Assembly: GCF_900104845.1 (NCBI RefSeq)
Contig: NZ_FNSR01000002.1
Location: forward strand, 744,001 to 808,000
Length of the DNA: 64,000 nucleotides
Reading direction: 5' to 3'
Source: Paraburkholderia caballeronis
Lineage (GTDB): Bacteria; Pseudomonadota; Gammaproteobacteria; Burkholderiales; Burkholderiaceae
Part shown: positions 26,070 to 34,784 of the stretch, piece after piece
Layout of the letters: each line of letters begins with the position of its first letter
Position numbering within the stretch: position 1 is the first letter of the stretch
The notes under the pieces: generated by a model
Database searches by the model: none
What the model was told of the DNA's origin: nothing
The model's input: the letters and a program-made list of their open reading frames with translations, nothing else
Translations under genes and position numbers: made by a program

Positions 26070-26414
26070 TCACGCCCCTCCGCGGGCGAGCATCGCACCC
26101 AGCAACTGCGGATTGATCGTAGGGGCACCTTGCGCTGGCGACAGCATGGCGACCGGATTCGCATACGCTGATTGCGCCGGCTGCGACTGGATCTGAGGCC
26201 GCTGCATCATCTGCTGGAGCGCGCCGATCCCCTGCTGGGCGAGTGCAGCCCATGGCACGCCGCCCGAGTTCGAGTCCGGCATCGAAAATTGCGACGTGCC
26301 ACCGGCAAGTGCGGAAGCATCCGGCGAAACGCCGGGCATCGTAAAATTCGGGTTGTAGCTCGCCTGCTGATCCGGCTGCATGGCCCCGAATCCGAAAAGA
26401 GACGACGGATACAT
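26070..26414 (-). CDS. Small Gln/Pro/Ser-rich virion protein
   Basis: 114 aa, low-complexity, rich in Gln, Pro, Ala and Ser, with a short hydrophobic helix (GVPWAALAQQGIGALQQMM). It lies between the S74 protein and the two large ejection proteins with 1-bp spacings, so it is probably a minor structural or chaperone-like component of the ejection apparatus. No family recognised. Confidence 0.55.
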   Translation of the reverse strand: MYPSSLFGFGAMQPDQQASYNPNFTMPGVSPDASALAGGTSQFSMPDSNSGGVPWAALAQQGIGALQQMMQRPQIQSQPAQSAYANPVAMLSPAQGAPTINPQLLGAMLARGGA

Positions 26415-26415
26415 G

Positions 26416-27558
26416 TCAGACCTCCAGCGCGGCGTCGTAATTCACCGCGTCATAGCCATTCGGCAGTCGCATAACGGCGCCCGGACGGATGGAGCGCACT
26501 TCGTCGGCCATGACGCCGACATGCGGCGCTCGACCGGGCGCATCCCACAGGTAGCGGAAGCGATAAAGAGGCAACCCGTTATCGGCCGTGCCAATGCGCT
26601 TCACGTCTGTTTTCAGGCGACGATCAGACATGCTGAGCGCGAGAATTCCGGCGCCCCCGAGGCCGAACAGTCCGTTCATCGTCGAATTCGAGGAGGCGAC
26701 GTCTGCGTTGTAAGCATTGAGTTGCCCCTGGTACTGGTTCTGGAACGCCTGAGCGATGTTCGCGGGCGATGCCGACGACGAGGCCGTGCCGGTATAGCCC
26801 GGCACAAGCGACGCGAGCGAGCCGAGTTCGCTATAGGGCAATTGCCCCAGGTTCGCCTCGTAGCCGTACAGCGAGCCCAACTGACCCAGTACGCCCTGCT
26901 GCGCGTTCAACTGGTTGATGCCGAGCTGCTGCCCCTGCGAGATCGCGCTGTCCATCGCCTGGCTGTTGGCGAAAGTCTGGCTGCGCGTCAGGTTTCCCAT
27001 CGCGTTGTCGTAGGCTTCGCTGCCCGGCGTGAGACCCTGGTTTGCAAGCTGTGCCTGCGTCATCTCGGTCTGCTGCTGTTGCTGCGGTTGCAGGTAGGCC
27101 ATCTGCTGCTGGTACATGGCGTTCGTACCCTGCTGCGCGGCCTGCTGCGCGGCGTTCGGATCGATCGACTGCGTGAGCCCCTGGATGCCCGCCAGCGCCT
27201 GCTGGTTGATCGCCGTGCTATTGCCTGCCTGCGAAAGGGCCGCGCCGAGCGCCTGCGAAAGTTGCGGGCTCGCGCTGATCGACGTGTTGTAGATCGGCGC
27301 GCCCGTGTTCGGGTCGGTACCGGTCTGCGTCGTGGTCTGCGAGCCGAACGGGTTCGAATAGTTGTTGAGGTTCAGCGCCTTGTTATAGGCGGCCGTATCC
27401 TCGTTCGTTTGCGTCGTCGCGCCAGCGACCTGATAGGGATCCGGAGCTTGCGGCGCGGAACCGCCCTTGCCCCCTTCCAGCGTCGCGGGCCGGTTGCGGA
27501 ACGGCGCGCGCCCGAACGCGCGCAGCGGAAGATCAGGCAGCTCGAAGTTGTGCCGCAT
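26416..27558 (-). CDS. Virion protein with C-terminal S74 intramolecular chaperone
   Basis: 380 aa. The C-terminus (SDRRLKTDVKRIG; RFRYLW; HVGVMADEVRSIRPGAV) is a peptidase S74 domain, which trimerises, folds the preceding fibre and cleaves itself off just before the SDRRLK motif. The body is Gln/Asn/Ala-rich and lacks obvious beta-repeats, so this is an ejection or tail-tip protein carrying S74 rather than a classic fibre. It overlaps the acetyltransferase gene by 26 bp. Confidence 0.72.
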   Translation of the reverse strand: MRHNFELPDLPLRAFGRAPFRNRPATLEGGKGGSAPQAPDPYQVAGATTQTNEDTAAYNKALNLNNYSNPFGSQTTTQTGTDPNTGAPIYNTSISASPQLSQALGAALSQAGNSTAINQQALAGIQGLTQSIDPNAAQQAAQQGTNAMYQQQMAYLQPQQQQQTEMTQAQLANQGLTPGSEAYDNAMGNLTRSQTFANSQAMDSAISQGQQLGINQLNAQQGVLGQLGSLYGYEANLGQLPYSELGSLASLVPGYTGTASSSASPANIAQAFQNQYQGQLNAYNADVASSNSTMNGLFGLGGAGILALSMSDRRLKTDVKRIGTADNGLPLYRFRYLWDAPGRAPHVGVMADEVRSIRPGAVMRLPNGYDAVNYDAALEV

Positions 27559-27982
27559 GGGCGCCCCCATCCAGAAAGCGGCACTCGCTCGCGAGCATCC
27601 CGTACACGATCAGGTCGCAGCCGTCCGTCGCGCCCTGTCGCAGCATCCCCTCGCGGCGAAAACCCAGGTGCTCGTCGAAGCGCTGCGCGGCCACGTTGTC
27701 CGCTCGCACGAGACCGGTGACGCGCCGGCATTGCAGCTGCACGAACGGGTAGGCGAAGCACGCGCGCAGGTAGTCGCGCGTCATCCAGTGGCGCGAGCCA
27801 TCGGACGCGACATGCATCAGCACGGCAGCGCCGGTGAAATAGTTGAAGACGACGCCCGCCACGAGATCGCCATCGCGCGCGAGGCCGATCGCGCTGTAGT
27901 CGCGGTATCCGTCAGGTTCGTCGGTGCGGTCCGCCACGAAGCGCATGACGCGCTCGGGCTGGTCCCAGATGATTCGCTTCAT
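27533..27982 (-). CDS. GNAT-type acetyltransferase in the morphogenesis region
   Basis: 149 aa. It has the GNAT layout: an N-terminal strand-helix, a central beta-strand (DLVAGVVFNYFTGAAVLMHV), an aromatic helix and the C-terminal CRRVTGLVRADNVAAQRFDEHLGFRREGMLR, the N-rich helix plus GF motif of RimJ/RimL-like enzymes. The start at 27982 is chosen because AGGGA lies 7 bp upstream. Probable target: a virion or host protein N-terminus or Lys; unknown. Its place inside a head-tail gene cluster is unusual but known in some podophages. Confidence 0.72.
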   Translation of the reverse strand: MKRIIWDQPERVMRFVADRTDEPDGYRDYSAIGLARDGDLVAGVVFNYFTGAAVLMHVASDGSRHWMTRDYLRACFAYPFVQLQCRRVTGLVRADNVAAQRFDEHLGFRREGMLRQGATDGCDLIVYGMLASECRFLDGGAHAAQLRAA

Positions 27983-28126
27983 CAGGAAGTCCCTGATGCG
28001 CGGAAAGACGCACGCCATGAAAAAGACACGCAGGCATCTGCACCGCGCATCTTTTACCTGCCCGTGAGGGCTACGGCATGGAGATGGAAAACTCGATTGC
28101 GCCGAGTGTAGGCAACGGGAAAATTT

Positions 28127-29899
28127 CTAGAAAGAGGGGATGCGCTGCGGCTCGAACGTGAACGTCACCGACTGGATCGAGAACTGGATGCCGATCGTCT
28201 GCGTGCGCATGCGATAGGTCGCGGCATAACCAAGGCCGTCGATGCTCTGCCATTCCGTGTTGTAGCCGCTGTCGCCCTTCCATGGCACCTGATCCCATGG
28301 CGTCGTATCCCACGGCGTGCGCCGGCCGAATGAGAGCGTCGGATAGGCATCCGGAATGCTCTCGTCGAAATCGACACTGGCATCGATCTGCGGCGCGAAT
28401 GGCGCGTTCGACTTCAGGATCGGCCGCATCATCTTGAAATGCTTCTGCACGCCGCGCGAACCGAAGTAATTGAAAGCCGGCTTGATGTCGCCAATGATCG
28501 CTGCTCCACCATCATCCGCGCCCACATCCGCCTGCGCCACGAAGCCGGCACCCCCGAAATACAGCCCCTTGTCCGAATAGCAGAAGCAGAAGGCATCCCA
28601 TCCGGTGAAGCGGCACCATGCCGACGTGATCGTGTTCATCACATACTGGTACGAGGTCTCCGTCTCCAGCGTCGGTACGTTCAGGATGATCTTGTTGCCT
28701 TCCGGAAACAGGATCGGCTGCCAGCCGAAGTTGTCGCCGTAGACCATGACATCGCTGTTCACCGACGGCATGATCTTGTTCGTGATCGCGATCGAGGTCT
28801 GCTCGCGATCGGTCAGGAGCGCCTTGCTGAGCGGCACCAGACCGTCCGCCGTGATGAACACGACGTCGGAGCCGAACTTCTCATAGAAGCGCCGGCCGAC
28901 CGGCGCGCCGATGCGAAAGCGCGCCGAGATCGAGAACGTGCTGGACTGCGCCGGATCGGATCCCTGATAGACGGCCACCTCGCCGCGCGAGGAAACAAAA
29001 CAGATGTACTCGTTGAGCCCTGCCGTGTCGTCGATGTTCCACGTCGCGATGCCCTGCAGGAATCCGCCCATCAGCATCTGCGGCCCGACGTCGAACGCCG
29101 TCGCGGGGCCACTGACAGCGGAGACGCCGAGATACCACGTCCTGAACGTGCCGGCCTGCGTAAACCATAGCCGGTTGCCCCACGACGTGACGTGCACGAA
29201 GGTGCGCGGATCGACGCCTGTCACGCTCCACATGACGACGTAGGTGCCGACGGCCGTGGCGTCGCCGCCCGGGTCGCTCGCGAGTGTGAAAGTCACCGTC
29301 ACATCGTCGACCACGGTCACGGTGAAGAGCCCGTTGTACGCGGTCGGCGTGGCACCGCTGAGTGTGATCTGGTCGCCGGTCGTCAGGCCGTGCGCCGCCG
29401 CTGTTACCAGCGTCGCGGTCGTGCCCGATGCGGTGATCGACGAGATGTCCTGCGCGTCGATATTCCTGACGGTGTGCCATGTCTCGCCGTCATAGATCAG
29501 CGGCCAGTCGACGCCGTTCACCATCCACAGGAACTGCGCGCCGGCGTTCTCGAAGTTCGTCGATTGCCAGCGTGAGTTCGTAAGACCGGCGATCACCGGT
29601 GCGCCGACATCAGCTTTCGCGGTCGCATCGTAGACCGAGCCGCCGGCAAGCGCGAAGAGTTTCTGCTGGGTACCGCTGCTGTAGGAGGCGAGCGTTTCGA
29701 CATTGCCAGCGATCGCGGTCGCCCATCGTCCATAGCCGTTGCGCAGCGGCACCGCGCCCGGGCCGGGGAAGTAATTGTCGAGGATCACCGCATCCGTCGG
29801 CGGCATCATGTCGACCGAGTTCAGCGTATTCAGGCCGCCGACGGGCGGCGGAATCGAATCGGTCGTGATGCGCGTCGCGCGATTGGCCGGCCGGCGCAT
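28127..29899 (-). CDS. Tail/connector protein, beta-propeller-like
   Basis: 590 aa. Rich in short strands with recurrent Trp/Gly/Asp turns (LFALAGGSVYDATAK; EYICFVSSRGEVAVYQG; VVFITADGLVPLS; LYFGGAGFVAQADVGA), which suggests a propeller-like tail hub as in P22 gp10 or T7 gp12-type tubular proteins. An Ig-like insert (ITASGTTATLVTAAAHGLTT; GDQITLSGATPTAYNG) lies near 180-240. It follows the gp4-like adaptor, the gene order of P22-like podoviruses. Confidence 0.65.
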   Translation of the reverse strand: MRRPANRATRITTDSIPPPVGGLNTLNSVDMMPPTDAVILDNYFPGPGAVPLRNGYGRWATAIAGNVETLASYSSGTQQKLFALAGGSVYDATAKADVGAPVIAGLTNSRWQSTNFENAGAQFLWMVNGVDWPLIYDGETWHTVRNIDAQDISSITASGTTATLVTAAAHGLTTGDQITLSGATPTAYNGLFTVTVVDDVTVTFTLASDPGGDATAVGTYVVMWSVTGVDPRTFVHVTSWGNRLWFTQAGTFRTWYLGVSAVSGPATAFDVGPQMLMGGFLQGIATWNIDDTAGLNEYICFVSSRGEVAVYQGSDPAQSSTFSISARFRIGAPVGRRFYEKFGSDVVFITADGLVPLSKALLTDREQTSIAITNKIMPSVNSDVMVYGDNFGWQPILFPEGNKIILNVPTLETETSYQYVMNTITSAWCRFTGWDAFCFCYSDKGLYFGGAGFVAQADVGADDGGAAIIGDIKPAFNYFGSRGVQKHFKMMRPILKSNAPFAPQIDASVDFDESIPDAYPTLSFGRRTPWDTTPWDQVPWKGDSGYNTEWQSIDGLGYAATYRMRTQTIGIQFSIQSVTFTFEPQRIPSF

Positions 29900-29900
29900 G

Positions 29901-30848
29901 TCAACTGCCGAAACCGGTATCCGGCACGTTCGCGGAGCCGAGCAGCACTGGCGGCTGTGCGCGCGCATTGATCGGCAGCACACGCATTCCTGCGCTTCGC
30001 GCGAGCGCCGTCTCGACGGCGCGCTCGTACTCCTCGTGCGATACGGTCGAATCGAGACCCTTGCGCATCAGGAAACGATCGAGCGCGCCAAGGATGAACA
30101 GCTTGTCCTGGAGCACCGGCGTGTCGGTGTCGGCGGCCCATGCGGTTTGCGGAACGCCGGCGGCCGACTGGCACCAGCCGGTGGAGTAATATTCCATCAC
30201 GAGGCGATCCTGCGAGCCGGGAACCGGATTCACGAAGAACCGGCCATCCATGATGCGCCATCGAAGGCGTGGGCCGGTCGGGCTGATCCCGGACTTCAGG
30301 ACCTGCCATTCCTGTGCGCTCAGCGGGCCGACGAGTTGCCAGCGAAACGAGCGGTCCCAGCCTGTCTGCGTGATGAAGTGGTCGACGTCGTCGGGAAACT
30401 CGTAGCTCTCGTTGCCGAACGAGAAATCGGTGTCGCTCGAATCGACGGCCGCCGGCAGATCGAGCGTGATCTGCGACGGGCTGTCGATGCTGAGGATGGT
30501 CGCTCCATACGGCAGCGCAGCGCCGCTCGCGATCATGCCCGTTTCGAGGTCCGCAGTGGTCGTCAGGTTCGTGATTACCGGCGAGCCCGCTGTCGCGTCG
30601 CCCGTAATGCCGCCGAATCCGACCAGCTGGAAGGCCCATTCCTTCCGCAGGACCTGCCATCCCTCATTCTGCCCCCCGCGTTCGGACAATTCCTCGCCAA
30701 TGCGAGTCATGTGCACCAGCATCTGGCGCACCGTGTTGTCGGTGTTGCCGATCACCGTCTGAGGCTGCGGAAGACCGAGATCCGTCATCACCTCCTGAAC
30801 CATCTTCAGGAGGGTTTTCTGGCCGCGCGACGAAAGCGGCTGCGTCAT
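29901..30848 (-). CDS. Head-tail adaptor, P22 gp4-like
   Basis: 315 aa. The N-terminal helical segment (GQKTLLKMVQEVMTDLG; NTVRQMLVHMTRIGEELSER) and later FPDDVDHFITQTGWDR, GPRLRWRIMDGRFFVNPVP and LVMEYYS are the pattern of phage adaptor proteins that seal the portal. It also has an internal beta-rich insert (TAGSPVITNLTTTADLETGM). One base separates its stop from the next gene's start. Confidence 0.7.
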   Translation of the reverse strand: MTQPLSSRGQKTLLKMVQEVMTDLGLPQPQTVIGNTDNTVRQMLVHMTRIGEELSERGGQNEGWQVLRKEWAFQLVGFGGITGDATAGSPVITNLTTTADLETGMIASGAALPYGATILSIDSPSQITLDLPAAVDSSDTDFSFGNESYEFPDDVDHFITQTGWDRSFRWQLVGPLSAQEWQVLKSGISPTGPRLRWRIMDGRFFVNPVPGSQDRLVMEYYSTGWCQSAAGVPQTAWAADTDTPVLQDKLFILGALDRFLMRKGLDSTVSHEEYERAVETALARSAGMRVLPINARAQPPVLLGSANVPDTGFGS

Positions 30849-31475
30849 TTACGCCGCCTGCTGTTTCGCCGACGACTTGACCGCCTTCTCGCCCTGCGCC
30901 GCCTGCGCTGCGGCGATCTCCTGCACCTGGCGCTTCAGGTCGGCGATTTCGAGGTCGCGCTTGTCCAGTTCGACACGGAGGGCAACGACCTCGCGGCCGC
31001 CGGAGGCCTGCGCAAGCCACGACTTCGCCTGATCGCGGAGTTCGCGCGCGCCGAGCCACGTCAGCGCGCTGTCGGGCAAGCTCGACAGCTGCTCGACCGT
31101 GTGGATACGCATGCCCTTCAGCTCCATGGCCTGCGAGCGCGTGAGCGGACCCCACTGTTCGACCGGCGTGCCCTCCTGCACCTGCTCTTTCTGCGCCTGG
31201 AACGCCGCCCACTGGCGCGGGAAGCGCGTCGGGTCGGCTGGGCCGTAAGCGTCGTCGGTCATTTTCACCGGGCGGCAGATCTGTTTCGTGCGATCGCCCG
31301 GGAAGTGAATGTTGATGTAGGGCAGGTCCTTGTAGATCGGGCGCCCTTCCTTCTCGGATTCGAACTGCAGGTGAACCGGCCGCATCTCGAATTCGACATA
31401 GAGGCGGCTGTCGTCGCCGTGCTGCACGTGCAACTGGTTGCCGTGCTCGATGACCTTGGGGGTCGCGAAATCCAT
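30849..31475 (-). CDS. Virion-region hypothetical protein with C-terminal coiled coil
   Basis: 208 aa. The start at 31475 has GGAG at 7 bp. The first 90 residues are beta-rich (VEFEMRPVHLQFESEK; KDLPYINIHFPGDRTKQICR). The middle carries a helix-hairpin-like segment (MRIHTVEQLSSLPDSAL; TWLGARELRDQAKSWL). The C-terminus is a coiled coil (LRVELDKRDLEIADLKRQVQ) with an Ala/Lys tail. It lies between the decoration protein and the adaptor. No family recognised with confidence; probably a minor head protein or assembly factor. Confidence 0.6.
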   Translation of the reverse strand: MDFATPKVIEHGNQLHVQHGDDSRLYVEFEMRPVHLQFESEKEGRPIYKDLPYINIHFPGDRTKQICRPVKMTDDAYGPADPTRFPRQWAAFQAQKEQVQEGTPVEQWGPLTRSQAMELKGMRIHTVEQLSSLPDSALTWLGARELRDQAKSWLAQASGGREVVALRVELDKRDLEIADLKRQVQEIAAAQAAQGEKAVKSSAKQQAA

Positions 31476-31525
31476 CTGTTTCTCCGGGAAAGAAAGGGCG
31501 GCCGAGGACCGGACGCCCGTGCCGA

Positions 31526-32107
31526 TCAGGTGATCGCGCCTTGCGAAGTGGTGCGATTGAGCGTGATGACCGCCTGGGTGGCCGACAGCGTGACTGCCGT
31601 GCTGCCGGTGCCGAGCGTGACGCCGGGCGCGGTTGCGAACTTCGCGCCGAGCGCCTGCTTGCCGGCAACCGCCGCCGGACTGACGACGCCAGCCGCCTGC
31701 CAGTACACCGGATTGCCCGCCACCGGCGCGCCGGACACCGTCGCGATCGCGTTGCCGCCCACCTGGAACCAGCCCCACTGTCCCAAGGCGAGTTGCGCAA
31801 CCGCGACACCGAGCGGTTCGCCCGTATTCGCGGTGCCGGCCCATGCAGCCGCCGAATTCACGATGGAACCGCCCGACAGCGACTGGTTGAACTGCACCAC
31901 CGTGCCAGCCGCGATCGCCGTCGACGCCTTCGCGAAGACGAATTCGCCACCGCCGAGCACCGGGTCATAGCCGCGCAGCGTTTCGAACGAGAACGACTGC
32001 CGCCCGGCCCCCGTGCCGGCGACGAGATTCAGCGGGCCAGGGCCGACTGCATCGACGTCGGTCAGCTTCACGGCCCCCAGCAGCGGATCGTATGCGATGA
32101 AATTCAT
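31526..32107 (-). CDS. Capsid decoration/head stabilisation protein
   Basis: 193 aa, almost all beta with Gly/Ala/Thr/Val composition (FVFAKASTAIAAGTVVQFN; GWFQVGGNAIATVSGAPVAG; TAVTLSATQAVITLN). Small, beta-rich and immediately downstream of the major capsid gene with a strong AAGGAG site, it fits a capsid cement protein. Assignment rests on position and composition. Confidence 0.6.
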   Translation of the reverse strand: MNFIAYDPLLGAVKLTDVDAVGPGPLNLVAGTGAGRQSFSFETLRGYDPVLGGGEFVFAKASTAIAAGTVVQFNQSLSGGSIVNSAAAWAGTANTGEPLGVAVAQLALGQWGWFQVGGNAIATVSGAPVAGNPVYWQAAGVVSPAAVAGKQALGAKFATAPGVTLGTGSTAVTLSATQAVITLNRTTSQGAIT

Positions 32108-32117
32108 GATCCGCTCC

Positions 32118-33107
32118 TTATGCGCCGAGCACGGCTTGCAGACGGCGATTCGACACGGTCATGTTGCCGGCGAAGCCGACGAGCTTGACCATCGCGTCCT
32201 GGTTGACGGCGAACCGATCGTCGCCGATCGGCGCGAAGTTCCGGTCGGTGTGCGGCCGGAAGTAGATGTAGTCCGTGTTCAGGAACTGCATCGTATTCGT
32301 CGGCGCGCCCCCGCCGAAACCGCCGTCGAGCACCACGTCGGCCTGCATGTACTTCAGCGAGTCGAAACCCGCCTGCGCCATCTCGTCGGACGTGATCCGC
32401 TGGATCGCCTGCAACGACTCCAGATACAGCCGGTAGTAGTTGTTGTCGGCGATGATCAGGTCCGGCTTGTCCGTGCCGCGGACCTGCTGGACATAGATGC
32501 GGTTCATGTACGATTGGATGTTCGCCGAGGTCGCTGCCGCGCCGCCATCGGTCGCCGCCGAGAACGCCGTGTTGCGCCAGAACGCGCCGATCGCCGTCGA
32601 TGCGTCGATACCGCCCACGACGCCCGTCGTCGGCGTCGAGCTGACGAGCAGCGCGAGGCCGCCGATCTGCCGGCCGCCGTCGGCCGTACCGTCGGAGTAG
32701 CAGTCGAGCGCGATGTTATTGACCAGCGTCTTTTCCGCGTTGCGGATGCGGCTTTCGAGCAGGTCGATGATCGCGTCCTCGCCGCTGTTCTGCAGCTGTT
32801 CGAGACCCGAGATCGAGATCGCGACGGCGGCCTGTGCGTAGTTGAACTCCGCGCCGGTGAACACGTCGGACGGCGAGATGTTCAGCGCCTCGTAACCGCT
32901 GTAGCGCTTGAACGTGCCGTTCTCGGCATATTCGAGTTCCTGGACGATCGTGCGACCGCCCGAAACGGGCTTCACGTTGCCGCGCCGGCGCAGCCGGAAC
33001 AGCAGCGCATTGTTTTTCGTCACGTTGTCCGCGAGCTTGCCGGTGCGGTTTCGCAGCGTCGTCGTGACGATTTCCGTCAGGGTGCTGGACGGATTCAGAA
33101 GTGCCAT
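32118..33107 (-). CDS. Major capsid protein
   Basis: 329 aa, located after scaffold and before the decoration protein. Landmarks are a helical N-arm (LTEIVTTTLRNRTGKLADNV), a basic RLRRRGNVKPVSGGRTIV loop, a long spine-like helix (DAIIDLLESRIRNAEKTLVNNIAL) and a C-terminal AVNQDAMVKLVGFAGNMTVSN strand. This is the overall pattern of HK97-fold coat proteins of short-tailed and related phages. It should form the icosahedral shell with the scaffold from the preceding gene. Confidence 0.8.
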   Translation of the reverse strand: MALLNPSSTLTEIVTTTLRNRTGKLADNVTKNNALLFRLRRRGNVKPVSGGRTIVQELEYAENGTFKRYSGYEALNISPSDVFTGAEFNYAQAAVAISISGLEQLQNSGEDAIIDLLESRIRNAEKTLVNNIALDCYSDGTADGGRQIGGLALLVSSTPTTGVVGGIDASTAIGAFWRNTAFSAATDGGAAATSANIQSYMNRIYVQQVRGTDKPDLIIADNNYYRLYLESLQAIQRITSDEMAQAGFDSLKYMQADVVLDGGFGGGAPTNTMQFLNTDYIYFRPHTDRNFAPIGDDRFAVNQDAMVKLVGFAGNMTVSNRRLQAVLGA

Positions 33108-33129
33108 GATGTCGGCTCCATTTGCGAAT

Positions 33130-34182
33130 TCACGAGGTCACCGCGCGAAGATTCGCGCGGAGTTCATCGCGCAGGGAGCGGTCGGGATCGGCGGCGGTCT
33201 TCGAGACGGTCGCGCCCGGAGATCCACTGATCGAGACACCTGCCCTGCGTTTCGCATCAGCCTTGGCTTTCGCTTCGGCTGCCCGCTTCGCTTCGTCGCT
33301 CGCCTGCTGGCGAGTCAGAAGCGTGGAACGAACATCGGGATTGGCGTTGCACGCCATGTCGTAGGCTTCCTGCAGATCCTTCGCCACGCCGCCATTCAGC
33401 AGGCTCGCCATGACCGGGCGAACCTGCTCGAAAAACTCATGTCCGGGATCCGCAGCGAAAGCTGCGATATGGTTGTGCAGCACCCCCTGGGTTTGCTGAT
33501 GCTGTTGCTGCTGCTGGGTCGCCAGAAAGCCGTTCACACGCGCAAGCTGCTGCTGCAGTGATTGCACCTGTGGATCGACCTGCTGCTGACCCTGCGCCAC
33601 CTGGTTCAGGTCGACGCGAAACTGTTGCGCCAGTTGCCGAAAGAGCGCCACGCGCTGCTCAGCGTCCCCCGCGCGCAGCACGTATGCCGTCTGGAGAAGG
33701 TCGCGCACGGCGGCGATCGGCTCGCCCCCTTCCGCGCGGATCGTCGGCAGATACGGCGTGACGGCCTCCGCGAACTTGCGGCCAACGGAGGCATCCGCGC
33801 CGAGGCGCGTGATCGCGCTGTGCACTTCCTCTTCGCGGCGCGCGATGACCGCCTGCGCTTCCGGCGGGATCTTCTCCCAATGGGCCTGCTCAGTCGCCTT
33901 CCACGAAGCCGGCGGCTTTGCCTTCGCCGGATCGGTCGCCGTAGCCGCGGAAGTGTCGTGCGCGGGCGCGGCGACCGCAGTCGATTCGGTGCCCGCTGAC
34001 GGCGCACCATCAGCCGATGTAGGCGCGGCGGCTGCCTGCGTCGTCGATTGCGACGTCGCGTCCTGCTGCGCCGCCTGAATATCGGCCAGATTCCGGCTCA
34101 GCTCCTCGCGCAGCGAAAGCTCACCCTCCGAGCCGCCGCTACCGTGCTCCGCCGTCTGTTCGCTGCCGCCGTCCACGCTCAT
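33130..34182 (-). CDS. Scaffolding protein
   Basis: 350 aa, highly charged and helical, with a Gln-run coiled coil (QVQSLQQQLARVNGFLATQQ) and a basic C-terminal helix (SDEAKRAAEAKAKADAKRR), placed between portal and coat genes. These are hallmarks of phage scaffold proteins that template the procapsid and then leave. The N-terminal about 80 residues are low-complexity Ala/Thr/Ser. Confidence 0.75.
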   Translation of the reverse strand: MSVDGGSEQTAEHGSGGSEGELSLREELSRNLADIQAAQQDATSQSTTQAAAAPTSADGAPSAGTESTAVAAPAHDTSAATATDPAKAKPPASWKATEQAHWEKIPPEAQAVIARREEEVHSAITRLGADASVGRKFAEAVTPYLPTIRAEGGEPIAAVRDLLQTAYVLRAGDAEQRVALFRQLAQQFRVDLNQVAQGQQQVDPQVQSLQQQLARVNGFLATQQQQQHQQTQGVLHNHIAAFAADPGHEFFEQVRPVMASLLNGGVAKDLQEAYDMACNANPDVRSTLLTRQQASDEAKRAAEAKAKADAKRRAGVSISGSPGATVSKTAADPDRSLRDELRANLRAVTS

Positions 34183-34215
34183 CGGGAATCCCCACCTTTC
34201 AACATGAGGGCGATG

Positions 34216-34419
34216 CTAGGTAACGGGAAAATTCGGCGCAATGCCAGCCGGCGACGGATTCGCGCCCATCGGAGGCGCGCCGGCAGCCGGCGGGGGCGCG
34301 CCCGGCGACGGCATCTGCGGCTGGTGCGCTGCCGCGAGGCGTTGCAGGGCGCGCATTTTCGCCGCCTGTTCGGCCTGCTGGAGCAAAGGCAGCAGCCGCG
34401 GCATGAATGACCCGATCAT
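34216..34419 (-). CDS. Small Pro/Ala-rich head-region protein
   Basis: 67 aa: a short helix (PRLLPLLQQAEQAAKMRALQRL) followed by a Pro/Ala/Gly-rich tail. The start overlaps the stop of the FmdB-like gene (ATGA), so it is translated as part of the head operon. Function unknown. Confidence 0.5.
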   Translation of the reverse strand: MIGSFMPRLLPLLQQAEQAAKMRALQRLAAAHQPQMPSPGAPPPAAGAPPMGANPSPAGIAPNFPVT

Positions 34420-34784
34420 CGCGTGCTCCGCAGCACGTCACTCGTCGCGCGCGCGAGGTCGCCGCGTACATCGAAGTCGCCGCGCACATTGTCGGGTCCC
34501 GGATTGCGGCCGCCGGTCTCGTTGCCGATCTCGATGTACCCGTTGCGCTTGAGGAATTCGCGGTGCGCGCTCCGGCTGTTGATCACCGGCACCTCTCCGG
34601 TCGCCACGTCCACTGCAATGGCGCGATACGAATCAATGTCGGGAGCGACCATGGGCGCCACGATCTTGCGGACCATCGGCGCATCGCAATGCGTCGGCAG
34701 GTCGCGATCGCGATCGGCGACCGCGCGAAAAATGTCTTCCTCGTGACCACACCGCGCGGCACATTGCAGACGATACAGAGGCAT
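34416..34784 (-). CDS. FmdB-like zinc-ribbon domain protein
   Basis: 122 aa. The first 45 residues (PLYRLQCAARCGHEEDIFRA; LPTHCDAPMVRKI) resemble the FmdB zinc-ribbon: Cys pairs flanking a beta hairpin. The rest (VINSRSAHREFLKRNGYIEIG) is like phage proteins that carry this domain near portal genes. The ATG at 34784 overlaps the portal stop (TGATG). Role unknown, perhaps a head-assembly cofactor. Confidence 0.55.
   Translation of the reverse strand: MPLYRLQCAARCGHEEDIFRAVADRDRDLPTHCDAPMVRKIVAPMVAPDIDSYRAIAVDVATGEVPVINSRSAHREFLKRNGYIEIGNETGGRNPGPDNVRGDFDVRGDLARATSDVLRSTR

Noticed and set aside
23828..26116. 762-codon plus-strand ORF opposite the ejection protein genes
   Set aside because: Arg/His-rich translation typical of the antisense of GC-rich coding DNA; the minus-strand genes with overlapping starts explain the region.
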